Positions 1-7,383 are shown, counted from the stretch's first letter. The stretch: 13,733 bases of DNA from Bacteroidales bacterium UBA5537 (GCA_002426025.1 DINP01000048.1:11979-25711), one strand, 5' to 3'. The notes: a model not told the origin generated them from the sequence alone. Translations and numbers: made by a program.

Positions 1-2
1 AT

Positions 3-872
3 GTACAAGCCCTTGCAGAGGCAACAGAAGGTGATGTTCTTACCATTTGGAAGGGCTTGGGTTATTACAGCCGGGCCAGAAATATGCATGTTACTGCAAA
101 ATATGTTGTTGATAATTTTGGCGCTTCTTTCCCATCGGATTATGCAACCTTAATAAGCCTGAAGGGTATAGGAAGCTATACCGCTGCAGCGATTTCATCA
201 ATATGTGCAAATGAAGCACAGGCAGTTGTTGATGGAAATGTGGTAAGGGTACTTTCGCGGATTTTTGGATACCGTGATCAGGTTGGTTCAACACAATCGC
301 GGAATAAAGTTTCAAAAAAAGCGGCTCAGTTAATTCCACAGGATATTCCGGGAGATTTTAACCAGGCTGTTATGGAATTTGGCGCTATTCATTGCAAACC
401 AGTAAAACCGTTGTGCCTTGATTGTATTTTCCTTAGTGATTGCTTTGCCTTCCGCAACAATCTTGTAGAGGAACTTCCAGCGAAAAAGCGCGAGATTATC
501 AGAAGGAGCAGGTATTTCAATTATTTGTGTGTCGTTATACCTGATAAGGGTTTTGTTCTGGGTAAACGATCAGAAAAAGACATCTGGAAAAACTTGTGGG
601 AATTCCCCTTACTGGAGTCGAATAAACTATTGACAAAGAATGAGATGCAAAAATCTGATTTATTTATCGACTTGCCTGATGCTGAAATCGGTGAAATTGC
701 TGATTATAAGCATCTGCTGACGCATCAGGTAATTCATACGCGATTTTTTATGGTTACTTCAGCACAAATACCACAAGAGTTCATTAGAAGAAATAATTAC
801 ATTATAGACAATCCTTTAGCTTCCGGATTGCCGATTTCCAGACTGACCGAACGGTTTTTACAGAAATTGTGA
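3..872 (+). CDS. mutY: A/G-specific adenine DNA glycosylase MutY (5' end outside window)
   Basis: Removes adenine mispaired with 8-oxoguanine in base-excision repair. The frame is open from the left edge, and the residues read there (ending in WKGLGYYSRARNMH) are MutY-like, so the gene starts upstream and TTG 57 is not a real start. Numbering the visible residues from base 3, a helix-hairpin-helix motif (LKGIGSYTAAAI) lies near 53-64. The catalytic Asp sits in VVDGN at about residue 77. The [4Fe-4S] cluster motif C-x6-C-x2-C-x5-C follows at about 131, 138, 141 and 147. A C-terminal NUDIX-like 8-oxoG recognition domain runs from about 173 to the end and includes WKNLWEFPLLE and LTHQVIHTRF. The catalytic Glu of the N-terminal half lies outside the window. 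Followed by ssb after 105 bases, but ssb has its own promoter. Family assignment is firm. Confidence 0.95.
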   Translation, partial: VQALAEATEGDVLTIWKGLGYYSRARNMHVTAKYVVDNFGASFPSDYATLISLKGIGSYTAAAISSICANEAQAVVDGNVVRVLSRIFGYRDQVGSTQSRNKVSKKAAQLIPQDIPGDFNQAVMEFGAIHCKPVKPLCLDCIFLSDCFAFRNNLVEELPAKKREIIRRSRYFNYLCVVIPDKGFVLGKRSEKDIWKNLWEFPLLESNKLLTKNEMQKSDLFIDLPDAEIGEIADYKHLLTHQVIHTRFFMVTSAQIPQEFIRRNNYIIDNPLASGLPISRLTERFLQKL

Positions 873-917
873 TGATATGCTAAAACATAAAATAACGGCA
901 ATGGCAGTTCAAAGGCT

Positions 918-949
918 TTTGTTTTTTATTAGGATTGAGCGTATATTTG
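918..949 (+). promoter_or_regulatory. Bacteroidota-type promoter for ssb
   Basis: A TTTG (-33 element) at 918-921 and TATATTTG (-7 element, consensus TAnnTTTG) at 942-949 are separated by 20 bases, matching the known Bacteroidota housekeeping promoter layout. The predicted transcript start is about 955, giving a leader of roughly 20 bases before the ssb ATG at 978. Inferred from consensus only. Confidence 0.65.
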
Positions 950-977
950 TTGTTGTAAATATTTAAAAAATCAGAAG

Positions 978-1412
978 ATGGCAAGAGGCGTAAACAAAGT
1001 AATTTTGATTGGCAATTTGGGGAAAGATCCTGAAATACAAAGTTTTGATACTGGTGTAAAAAAAGCATCGTTCTCTCTGGCTACAACTGAAACATATCGC
1101 AATCGTGAGGGTCAGGATGTAGATCAGACTGAATGGCACAATATAGTTCTGTGGCGTGGATTGGCTGATGTCGCTGAGAAGTATCTGAAAAAAGGATCAC
1201 AGATTTATATTGAAGGCCGCATCAGATACCGTTCGTATGAAAAAGACGGGCAAAAAAGATATATTACAGATATTGAGGCAGATACGCTAAATATGCTAGG
1301 TGGGCGTTCATCGGATAATGCGAACTGGCAAGGAGGACAACCGGCTACACCTGAACAAGCTGCACCCAAGCCACCTGTTATCGAAACCGAAACAGACGAT
1401 CTGCCTTTCTAG
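978..1412 (+). CDS. ssb: Single-stranded DNA-binding protein
   Basis: Binds and protects single-stranded DNA in replication, recombination and repair. The 144-residue product has the usual bacterial SSB layout. An OB-fold spans about residues 1-108, starting MARGVNKVILIGNLGKDPE and containing the conserved TEWHNIVLW and LKKGSQIYIEGRI segments. A short disordered linker rich in Gly, Pro, Gln and Ala follows (about 109-135). The acidic C-terminal tip DDLPF is the standard docking site for partner proteins. The ATG at 978 gives the canonical N-terminus. There is no strong Shine-Dalgarno, as expected for Bacteroidota. It sits after mutY on the same strand, with its own promoter and a strong terminator directly downstream. 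Confidence 0.97.
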   Translation: MARGVNKVILIGNLGKDPEIQSFDTGVKKASFSLATTETYRNREGQDVDQTEWHNIVLWRGLADVAEKYLKKGSQIYIEGRIRYRSYEKDGQKRYITDIEADTLNMLGGRSSDNANWQGGQPATPEQAAPKPPVIETETDDLPF

Positions 1413-1426
1413 GAAGGATTTAAACA

Positions 1427-1467
1427 AAAGCCGCTGAAGTTCCATAAACCTCAGCGGCTTTCGTTTT
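1427..1467 (+). terminator. Intrinsic terminator after ssb, probably bidirectional
   Basis: A perfect 11-bp stem (AAAGCCGCTGA at 1427-1437 pairing with 1451-1461) encloses a 13-base loop and is followed by TCGTTTT. On the opposite strand the same hairpin is followed by TGTTTAAAT, so it may also end the convergent transcript of the lyase-like gene that stops at 1514. Confidence 0.85.
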
Positions 1468-1513
1468 ATATAAAGCAAAAATTGTTAGCTGTTAATTATA
1501 AGTTTTTAACTAG

Positions 1514-2524
1514 TTAATCTCTTCCACTCAGCGATTTTGGAATACGTCCGTTTTTGATACTCTCGGAGCGCAAGCGGTGGCCTGCAATGCGCTCGACCAT
1601 ATTTCCTGTTTCAAGGATACGATCTATATCGAGGTTGGTTTCAATGCCCATTTCATCCATCATCACCACCATATCTTCAGTCGAAACCAATCCGGTAATA
1701 CCTGCATCCTTGTAGTAATAGGACCCTGTTCCGGCAACAGGAACCCCATCTACAAAATTAGCCGGCTGTCCACCGATTCCGCCAAGGGTTGATTCATAGT
1801 TAGTCATTCCGGCCTGCAGAGCCGCCAGTACATTAGCCAGCCCCCAGCCACGGGTTGTGTGCAGGTGAACTATGTGTTTCTCTGGCCTGGGAACGCTGTC
1901 GAGAAGCATCGAAAAGTATTTATAAACCCTGTCGGGCGAAGCAGAGCCGTCGTGGTCTGCATGTTCCACATCATTGGCACCAATATCAAGCCAGCGTTTT
2001 GTGAAGTCAATGGCTTTCTCCATTTTTGTCGGACCTTCAATAGGGCAACCCCAGATGGTACTTACCGTTCCATTCACTTTCAAGCCCGCGTCCTGTGCAA
2101 GCGGGATGTATTTTTCTGCCATTTTCCAGTAATCTTCCAACGATAAACCCGAATTTTTCTGGTGGTGTGATTCACTGGTTGAAACCATCAGCAGAATGCG
2201 GTCGGGTCCCCAGCCTTCTTTTCGGGCTTCAATGGCACGTTCAATGGCCTTTTCGCGAATAGTAATAGCGGTAAGGCTCACGTTATTAATCAAATGGGAA
2301 ACGATTTTGCTTTTACGCAGGCTTTTCATCAAAATATCGGCATCTTTAAACTGGGGCATACCTTTGGGATTGCCGAAGTTGGTAACTTCAATATGTTTAA
2401 ATCCCGAAAGGATCAACTGTTCAGCTACCCATAGCTTTGCTTCGGTAGGAATAAATTTTTCTTCATGCTGAAATCCATCACGTACTGTAATGTCGCCTAT
2501 GGTTACTTTTTTTGGATAGTTCAT
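1514..2524 (-). CDS. HMG-CoA lyase-like protein lacking the catalytic cysteine
   Basis: A DRE-TIM metallolyase-type enzyme of 336 residues, related to hydroxymethylglutaryl-CoA lyase. Seen: the RDGFQHEE motif with R15 and D16 (equivalents of human HMGCL R41 and D42), E46 in HIEVTNF, a WGCPIEGP segment matching the family's GCPYEG, and the HLH metal ligands H220 and H222. The loop that carries the essential Cys in true lyases (GLGGCP) reads GGIGGQP here, with Gln 253 replacing Cys. About 23 residues separate this loop from GLVSTED, against about 6 before GNLATED in the human enzyme, and the metal-binding Asn appears replaced by Leu 279. It probably carries out a different aldol or Claisen-type reaction on an acyl-CoA. 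It is last in the minus-strand run with scoA and scoB, 91 bases after the small unknown gene. The fold is confident; the reaction is not. Confidence 0.8.
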   Translation of the reverse strand: MNYPKKVTIGDITVRDGFQHEEKFIPTEAKLWVAEQLILSGFKHIEVTNFGNPKGMPQFKDADILMKSLRKSKIVSHLINNVSLTAITIREKAIERAIEARKEGWGPDRILLMVSTSESHHQKNSGLSLEDYWKMAEKYIPLAQDAGLKVNGTVSTIWGCPIEGPTKMEKAIDFTKRWLDIGANDVEHADHDGSASPDRVYKYFSMLLDSVPRPEKHIVHLHTTRGWGLANVLAALQAGMTNYESTLGGIGGQPANFVDGVPVAGTGSYYYKDAGITGLVSTEDMVVMMDEMGIETNLDIDRILETGNMVERIAGHRLRSESIKNGRIPKSLSGRD

Positions 2525-2568
2525 TGATTTACAGAATTAAATTCGACTTCAAATCAGTGATTTCGTTT

Positions 2569-2576
2569 CAAAATTA
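2569..2576 (-). promoter_or_regulatory. Possible -7 promoter element for the lyase-like gene
   Basis: On the minus strand these bases read TAATTTTG, an exact match to TAnnTTTG, 45 bases upstream of the ATG at 2524. No clear TTG -33 element lies at the right distance, so this may be a weak internal promoter or a chance match in AT-rich DNA. Confidence 0.3.
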
Positions 2577-2615
2577 ATTTCTCTTTGGCAGCTTTTAAAA
2601 TTTCTTTAGTTCAGC

Positions 2616-2996
2616 TTACCAGGTTCCGGCAGGTGAGAACAAAAAGTCAGTGTGACTATCAATATCATAGAGAAACTGATAACCTTTGGTCTCTTTACTG
2701 CAAAATTGTTCCAGCAGGATAATCATTTGCCGGTATCCGTTCGTTGTAAGGTCGCAATAGAATTCTACGTTGTTCTCAGTCGTAATTCCTTCATCTTCCT
2801 CTGAAATGCGCAGTGTCAGGTTGCAGTTTCGAGCATCAATAAAGTCAATAGATGCCAGATTGAGCGTTTTCATATTTACAAGAATTGACTGCTGAACAAT
2901 CTGCCGGAATTTGTTAGCCTCAGCCATGTCAAAGTCGTAAAGCCGCACAATATTGTCATCGTATTCATTATAATGGTCAATATAATCAAGTTGCAT
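2616..2996 (-). CDS. Small soluble protein of unknown function
   Basis: I do not recognise a named family. The 126-residue product has no signal peptide or membrane segment and is acidic, so it is probably cytosolic. It starts MQLDYIDHYNEYDDN and ends with a YDIDSHTDFLFSPAGTW tail that looks conserved rather than random. The pattern suggests a mixed alpha/beta fold with helices near 24-42 and 88-102. The ATG at 2996 was chosen; an in-frame TTG at 3014 would add six residues (132 total) and almost touch the scoB stop at 3017. Position right after scoB on the same strand, with a gap of 20 bases or less, indicates co-transcription with the CoA-transferase genes and a possible role in the same metabolism. 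Function is not inferred further. Confidence 0.7.
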   Translation of the reverse strand: MQLDYIDHYNEYDDNIVRLYDFDMAEANKFRQIVQQSILVNMKTLNLASIDFIDARNCNLTLRISEEDEGITTENNVEFYCDLTTNGYRQMIILLEQFCSKETKGYQFLYDIDSHTDFLFSPAGTW

Positions 2997-3016
2997 TTTT
3001 CCGGTCTTAAACAAGA

Positions 3017-3673
3017 TTAAAACTGCATCTCCGGAATTTCACCATCAACGATTAACCGGCCTTCAGTAGCTTTTCTGATTTCATCAACCGAAACTCCCGG
3101 AGCTCGTTCGAGTAAGCGAAACCCTTTATCGGTAACTTCCAAAACTGCCAGATCGCTCACGATTTTCTTAACACATTTTACTCCTGTAAGTGGCAATGTG
3201 CATTCTTTCAGTAGTTTAGATTGTCCATCCTTGCTACAGTGTTGCATCGCCACCACAATATTTTTCGCGGAAGCTACCAAATCCATAGCGCCACCCATAC
3301 CTTTTACCATTTTGCCGGGAATTTTCCAGCTTGCGATGTCGCCTTGATCAGTAACCTCGAAAGCGCCCAGAACGGTGAGGTCAACATGCCCTCCGCGGAT
3401 CATGGCAAAACTGGTTGAAGAATCGAAGAACGAGCCACCTGGAAGTACAGTAACGGTTTGTTTACCGGCATTAATCATATCGGCATCAGCCTCTCCTTTT
3501 TCCGGAAAAGGGCCCATGCCCAGCATCCCGTTTTCTGACTGCAGCACAACTTCAATGCCATCGGGCACATAATTGGCAACCAGTGTAGGAATGCCAATCC
3601 CCAGGTTTACGTAATAACCGTCTTTTAGTTCCTGCGCTATGCGTTGCGCGATTTGTTCTTTGGTAAGTGCCAT
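3017..3673 (-). CDS. scoB: 3-oxoacid CoA-transferase subunit B
   Basis: Beta subunit of a family I CoA-transferase that moves CoA between a donor acyl-CoA such as succinyl-CoA and a 3-oxoacid such as acetoacetate. The 218-residue length is normal for the separate B subunit. The SENGMLGMGPFP motif (about residues 46-57) carries the Glu that forms the covalent glutamyl-CoA intermediate. Further family segments are GGSFFDSSTSFAMIRGGHVD, TVLGAFEV and GKMVKGMGGAMDLV. The start is ATG 3673, giving MALTKEQIAQRIAQEL. It lies 82 bases downstream of scoA, its obligate partner, and just upstream of the small unknown gene. Sequence alone does not separate succinyl-CoA:3-ketoacid transferase from butyrate/acetoacetate transferase (AtoA-like). 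With an HMG-CoA lyase nearby, acetoacetate activation is the likely role. Confidence 0.92.
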   Translation of the reverse strand: MALTKEQIAQRIAQELKDGYYVNLGIGIPTLVANYVPDGIEVVLQSENGMLGMGPFPEKGEADADMINAGKQTVTVLPGGSFFDSSTSFAMIRGGHVDLTVLGAFEVTDQGDIASWKIPGKMVKGMGGAMDLVASAKNIVVAMQHCSKDGQSKLLKECTLPLTGVKCVKKIVSDLAVLEVTDKGFRLLERAPGVSVDEIRKATEGRLIVDGEIPEMQF

Positions 3674-3731
3674 TGGTGTTATATCTTAAATGTTTTTATT
3701 GCCTTGATTGGATGGAATAATTGGATTTTAA

Positions 3732-3752
3732 AAATCCCAAATCCACAATCCG
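3732..3752. repeat. Short degenerate 7-bp tandem repeat between scoA and scoB
   Basis: Three consecutive 7-base units, AAATCCC, AAATCCA and CAATCCG, sit directly after the scoA stop. An adjoining GGATTT-TAA-AAATCC mini-hairpin (about 3723-3737) overlaps them. Similar AATCC-rich spacers are familiar from Bacteroidota intergenic DNA. Function unknown. Confidence 0.4.
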
Positions 3753-3755
3753 CAA

Positions 3756-4445
3756 TTATTTCTCCGTAAGTCGTTCAATCCTCTTTTCGTAGTCAACTCC
3801 CTGGAAAATCCGTTGCACAAAGATTCCGGGAGTATGGATCTGGTTTGGGTCCAAATCGCCGGCCGGGACAAGTTCTTCAACTTCGGCAATCGTTATTTTT
3901 CCGGCCATAGCCATAGCCTGATTAAAATTATTGGCGGTATGACGATATATAAGGTTGCCATGGGTATCACCTTTCCAGGCTTTTACGATGGCAAAATCAG
4001 CAGTGAGGGCAAGCTCAAGCAAATGGGGTTTTCCATTGTATTCGCGTACTTCTTTTCCTTCAGCCACTTCGGTGCCATAACCTGCTGGTACAAAAAATGC
4101 CGGGATTCCTGCTCCGCCGGCCCTACAACGTTCAGCCAGGGTTCCTTGTGGAATCAGGTCAACTTCCAGTTCACCTGCCAGCAACTGCCGCTCAAATTCA
4201 GCATTTTCGCCAACATAAGAAGAGATCATCTTTTTTATCTGCCGGTTTTGAAGCAGCAGGCCAAGGCCAAAATCATCAACACCTGCGTTATTAGAGATGC
4301 ATGTAAGACCTTTTACACCACTTTCAGCCATGGCGGCAATACTATTTTCGGGTAGCCCACTGAGGCCGAAACCGCCAACCATCAATGTCATTCCATCAGA
4401 AATACCGGTAATAGCTTCGCGGGCATTTTTTACAACTTTATTCAT
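3756..4445 (-). CDS. scoA: 3-oxoacid CoA-transferase subunit A
   Basis: Alpha subunit of the family I CoA-transferase, pairing with the B subunit encoded directly downstream. The 229-residue product begins MNKVVKNAREAITGI and carries the conserved glycine-rich motif GGFGLSGLPEN (about residues 24-34), then SNNAGVDDFGLGLLL and VGENAEFERQLLAGELEVDLIPQGTLAER. The late segment AYGTEV-like GYGTEVAEGK and the NFNQAMAMA stretch also fit the family. Length is typical for the split A subunit. It is the first gene of a four-gene minus-strand run, and a TATATTTG element lies about 80 bases upstream. The physiological substrate is probably acetoacetate, inferred from the HMG-CoA lyase elsewhere in the window; AtoD-type short-chain fatty acid use is the alternative. 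Confidence 0.92.
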   Translation of the reverse strand: MNKVVKNAREAITGISDGMTLMVGGFGLSGLPENSIAAMAESGVKGLTCISNNAGVDDFGLGLLLQNRQIKKMISSYVGENAEFERQLLAGELEVDLIPQGTLAERCRAGGAGIPAFFVPAGYGTEVAEGKEVREYNGKPHLLELALTADFAIVKAWKGDTHGNLIYRHTANNFNQAMAMAGKITIAEVEELVPAGDLDPNQIHTPGIFVQRIFQGVDYEKRIERLTEK

Positions 4446-4526
4446 ACACGGTAAAGTTTACGCATTCATAAACATAAAAATCAGGCTTTTGGTTCTGATT
4501 AGACACCCGATTTCAGGTATATTTAT

Positions 4527-4534
4527 CAAATATA
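4527..4534 (-). promoter_or_regulatory. -7 promoter element for scoA
   Basis: On the minus strand these bases read TATATTTG, an exact TAnnTTTG match and identical to the ssb -7 element. It lies about 80 bases upstream of the scoA ATG at 4445. A clear TTG -33 element is missing at 19-21 bases upstream, so the promoter may be weak or activator-dependent. Confidence 0.5.
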
Positions 4535-4784
4535 GGCAACTTAGGTGAATTAATAAATTTTTTTTATTTCTATTTTATTTGAATGGAAAATTATAATTGC
4601 AAGGAGGTTAAGCTCTATTTTTTTGCCAGTATTTTAAATTAACGATCTATTTTACAATGAAAATGATATAAAACTACCTCATTTTTACTTTTTCTGATAC
4701 TGATATTTGATTCATGTGTGTATTTTTAATTCTGAATCCGGCTTTTTGTCCAATACTCAAACGCACCGATTCTGTAAGGAAAGG

Positions 4785-4815
4785 AGCATGTTATAAATGA
4801 AATTTATAACATGCT
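4785..4815. promoter_or_regulatory. Perfect 14-bp inverted repeat upstream of the transport cassette
   Basis: AGCATGTTATAAAT at 4785-4798 is repeated exactly as its reverse complement at 4802-4815 around the spacer GAA. It is not followed by a T-run on either strand, and no gene ends here, so it is not an obvious terminator. It could be an operator for a dimeric regulator of the divergent genes, or an RNA hairpin in the leader of the gene at 4935. Confidence 0.55.
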
Positions 4816-4934
4816 GATTAGGAATAAATTAATTATTTGTTTTTTTAGAAAAAAGTGCCATCTTAGCCGCTGTTAATTTATTAACAACTGATTGAATTGT
4901 AAACCTTACTGATTATTAAGTAATCTTAACAAAC

Positions 4935-5687
4935 ATGAGCGATTCAACCAATGGCTATCACATTAGCTTTTTTAAACCAACAACTCCCAGAGCCCGATTT
5001 AACAGGCAAATTGTTATCTGGCTGGCCTCAATCTGGGCAGTAGCAATTTTCGGATTTCAAATTTTACTGAAAATTGTGGAAAAACCGACTCCAGAACCAG
5101 CTTATGTAACTTTTCAGAATATCTGGGCGAAAATTGAGAACGGATCTTCTGATATAGCTGAAATTCAGGAATTTGGGCAGGTTTCGCTATCAGTTCTGGG
5201 TAAAATAGATATAACCGATGGAGAAAAAATTGTGCTTGGCAATGCTTTAAGCTGGTCACTTTATAATCTTACAGCCGATTCAGCTAAAACTGCCTTAATT
5301 GAAAGAATTCAGAATTTTGAAAAAATAGAATCTGAGATTAAAAACATTAGCGATCCCGAATATATTCAACTCAGAAATGGATTGACTGAGGACCTTAGCC
5401 TGGTGCTTAATTTGAAGGCAACGGATGTTAGGACCAAAATTTTGCCATTGGAGTTATCTTCCGGAAACATGTTGTCTTTAACCGAGGACTCCAGGTACAA
5501 TTTACCGGCAATTATGAAAAAATATCTGGTACATAACCAGTCCTTTCTTACAGATAGCCGGTTCTTGGGATTCCCTTTTCATTATTTCTATACAGCGGTT
5601 TTTCTACTGATTCTATTTGTTGGTCTTTGCTGGGTTTATTGCCTTAGGGCCGACTACCGAGACAAGATACTTGGTATAGAAGAATAA
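4935..5687 (+). CDS. DUF4212-like symporter small subunit with a large extracytoplasmic insertion
   Basis: Probable small membrane partner of the sodium:solute symporter encoded 25 bases downstream. DUF4212-type proteins are normally only about 80-110 residues with two membrane helices; this one has 250. Helix 1 lies near residues 25-47 (QIVIWLASIWAVAIFGFQIL) and helix 2 near 216-236. The segment FLGFPFHYFYTAVFLL, then a basic or charged end (RADYRDKILGIEE), matches the GFP-x-GFW, helix, R-x-x-LD-x-x-GVEE ending of that family. Between the helices lie about 155 extra residues (52-208), hydrophilic and largely helical by eye, which topology would place on the periplasmic side. ATG 4935 leaves a short cytoplasmic N-terminus. 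The family link rests on helix flanks and on the neighbour, so it is probable rather than certain. The insertion could bind substrate or contact the TPR or barrel proteins, but this is inference. Confidence 0.7.
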   Translation: MSDSTNGYHISFFKPTTPRARFNRQIVIWLASIWAVAIFGFQILLKIVEKPTPEPAYVTFQNIWAKIENGSSDIAEIQEFGQVSLSVLGKIDITDGEKIVLGNALSWSLYNLTADSAKTALIERIQNFEKIESEIKNISDPEYIQLRNGLTEDLSLVLNLKATDVRTKILPLELSSGNMLSLTEDSRYNLPAIMKKYLVHNQSFLTDSRFLGFPFHYFYTAVFLLILFVGLCWVYCLRADYRDKILGIEE

Positions 5688-5712
5688 AATCTCACAAATA
5701 AAACAGGAAAAG

Positions 5713-7383
5713 ATGAAAAAAATATATCTCCCCATTGCTTTATTGGCTCTTCCGGTATTATCTCAGGCGGCCACTGCGGCTACTCAGTTGGAAGGCGGTT
5801 TTAAAGTTGGACCTGCAATCATTCTAATTTCAATGCTGGTTCTTTTTGTTGCGGTTGGCATTATATATAGAGCTAAGGATACCACTGATTTTTATGCTGC
5901 AGGCAGAGGAATATCACGGGTTGGTTCAGGTATGGCTATAGCCTCAAACTGGATGAGTGCTGCTTCATTTCTTGGCATGGCAGCACTTATGTATGGTGCT
6001 GGATATCATGGACTTGCCTATGTTGTTGGCTGGACTGGCGGATACGTACTTCTATTGATACTAATGGCCGGGCAAATCAGGAAATATGGTAAATATACTG
6101 CCGCCGATTTTATTGGAGATAGATATTATTCTCAAACGCTTAGAGCAGTTGGTGCAATCATTGCAATCCTGATTTCTATTTCTTATTGCGTTGGACAATT
6201 TGGTGGAATAGGCCTGATGTTTAAATGGGTTTTGGGTGTGGATTATACTTTAGCGGTTATCATTGGAGGAACCGTAGTACTTGCCTATACTTTGATTTCC
6301 GGAATGCTGGGTGCTACCAAAAACATGCAGATACAGTATGTTATTATTATTATTTCCTTTCTGATTCCGCTATTTATCCTTACATTTAAGTTTGATTATT
6401 TTTGGATTTTACCGCAGATAGGCTATGGTTCGGTTGTTTCTGATGTAATTTCTGGAATACCACTGAATGAAACAAACCAACTTTATAACTCACTTGGTCA
6501 CGATTTTGCCATTGTTCCTTCACCCGAATTTGCCATGCCATGGGATTCGGCAAGCGGGCAGACATTTTTCCAGTGGGTTGCTATCGCATTTTCTTTAATG
6601 ATTGGAACCGCAGGGTTACCCCATGTTATCCAACGTTTTTATGTGGTTCCCAAATCGCGCGATGCAAGATGGTCGGTTGTTTGGGGATTGTTCTTTATCT
6701 GTATTTTATACTGGAGTGCACCCGCTTACGCCGTTTTCGGAAAGATACTTTCAGCCAATCCCGAAGTAGGGAAGTTGGCTAAGGATGCCATTGTTGTTTA
6801 TACGGCACAATTAGGTAACATTCATCCGTTAATTGTTGGATTATTGGCTGCTGGAGCTGTTTCTGCTGCATTTTCAACTGTTTCAGGACTTCTGGTAGCT
6901 GGAGCCTCTGCATTTTCGCACGACTTGTATGTAAAAGTTCTAAATCCGGATGCAACCCCAAAAGATCAATTGCGTTTTGCCAGATTAGGCACGATTCTGA
7001 TGGCTATTATTGTAGCAGCTATTGCATTGGCTAATCTTGCACTTATTGGACAGTTGGTTGCTGTAGCCTTTTCGTTGGCCGGATGTACCATCTTTCCATT
7101 GTTTCTGCTTGGTATCTGGTGGAGTGGCTCAAATAAACAGGGTGCCATTGCAGGATTAATTGCCGGAGGCTTGGTATCGTTGATCGCTCTTTCCTATTTC
7201 GTTGCTGAAAAATCCGGAATCATTCTGCCTTTCAATGATTTTATCAGGTATTGGCTGGGAGCTTGGTATTTTGCCTGGTTTGGGGCTCCATTGGCTATCA
7301 TTGTCAATATCATAGTCTCTAAGATTACACCTGAAACACCATTTGAAATACGCAAGTTTCTTGTTGAAAACGTTCATTCCTGA
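5713..7383 (+). CDS. Sodium:solute symporter, SSS family, two-subunit (VC_2705-like) type
   Basis: Inner-membrane sodium-coupled transporter, probably for a small organic acid. The 556-residue product is about the usual size, with roughly 13-14 hydrophobic helices. The first stretch (MKKIYLPIALLALPVLSQAA) resembles a signal peptide or extra helix, as in acetate-permease-like members. Family signatures include YAAGRGISRVGSGMAIASNW (residues 61-80), ADFIGDRYYS (131-140), GLPHVIQRFYVV (301-312), and the AAFSTVSGLL helix (385-394), where SSS transporters place Na+-ligand serines and threonines, followed by SHDLY. A DUF4212-like gene directly upstream is the hallmark of the VC_2705 subfamily. Its stop TGA overlaps the ATG of the TPR gene by one base. 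Substrate is unknown; acetate, propionate or another short carboxylate are candidates given the CoA-metabolism genes around it. Confidence 0.9.
   Translation: MKKIYLPIALLALPVLSQAATAATQLEGGFKVGPAIILISMLVLFVAVGIIYRAKDTTDFYAAGRGISRVGSGMAIASNWMSAASFLGMAALMYGAGYHGLAYVVGWTGGYVLLLILMAGQIRKYGKYTAADFIGDRYYSQTLRAVGAIIAILISISYCVGQFGGIGLMFKWVLGVDYTLAVIIGGTVVLAYTLISGMLGATKNMQIQYVIIIISFLIPLFILTFKFDYFWILPQIGYGSVVSDVISGIPLNETNQLYNSLGHDFAIVPSPEFAMPWDSASGQTFFQWVAIAFSLMIGTAGLPHVIQRFYVVPKSRDARWSVVWGLFFICILYWSAPAYAVFGKILSANPEVGKLAKDAIVVYTAQLGNIHPLIVGLLAAGAVSAAFSTVSGLLVAGASAFSHDLYVKVLNPDATPKDQLRFARLGTILMAIIVAAIALANLALIGQLVAVAFSLAGCTIFPLFLLGIWWSGSNKQGAIAGLIAGGLVSLIALSYFVAEKSGIILPFNDFIRYWLGAWYFAWFGAPLAIIVNIIVSKITPETPFEIRKFLVENVHS

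Larger units (their letters stand above)
4446..4934. other. Divergent AT-rich intergenic region between scoA and the transport cassette
   Basis: These 489 bases separate divergently transcribed genes. They hold a minus-strand TATATTTG element at 4527-4534 serving scoA and a perfect 14-bp inverted repeat at 4785-4815. No plus-strand TAnnTTTG match was found for the transport cassette; the nearest are GATATTTG at 4702 and ATTATTTG at 4832. I see no convincing small ORF, tRNA or known riboswitch. The length leaves room for a long leader or a regulated promoter. Confidence 0.6.

Noticed and set aside
57..59. TTG as the start of mutY
   Set aside because: The frame stays open to the left edge and reads MutY-like residues before it (VQALAEATEGDVLTIWKG), so the gene is simply cut by the window.
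3813..4355. 180-codon plus-strand frame opposite scoA
   Set aside because: It lies antisense inside a well-supported gene, and its product has no family features; similar shadow frames lie opposite the lyase-like, dehydrogenase and carboxylase genes.
4601..4608. AAGGAGGT, a perfect Shine-Dalgarno-like string in the divergent region
   Set aside because: No start codon at a suitable distance and no ORF follow on the plus strand. Bacteroidota rarely rely on such sites.
4785..4815. Terminator
   Set aside because: No gene ends on either side and neither strand has a T-run directly after the stem.
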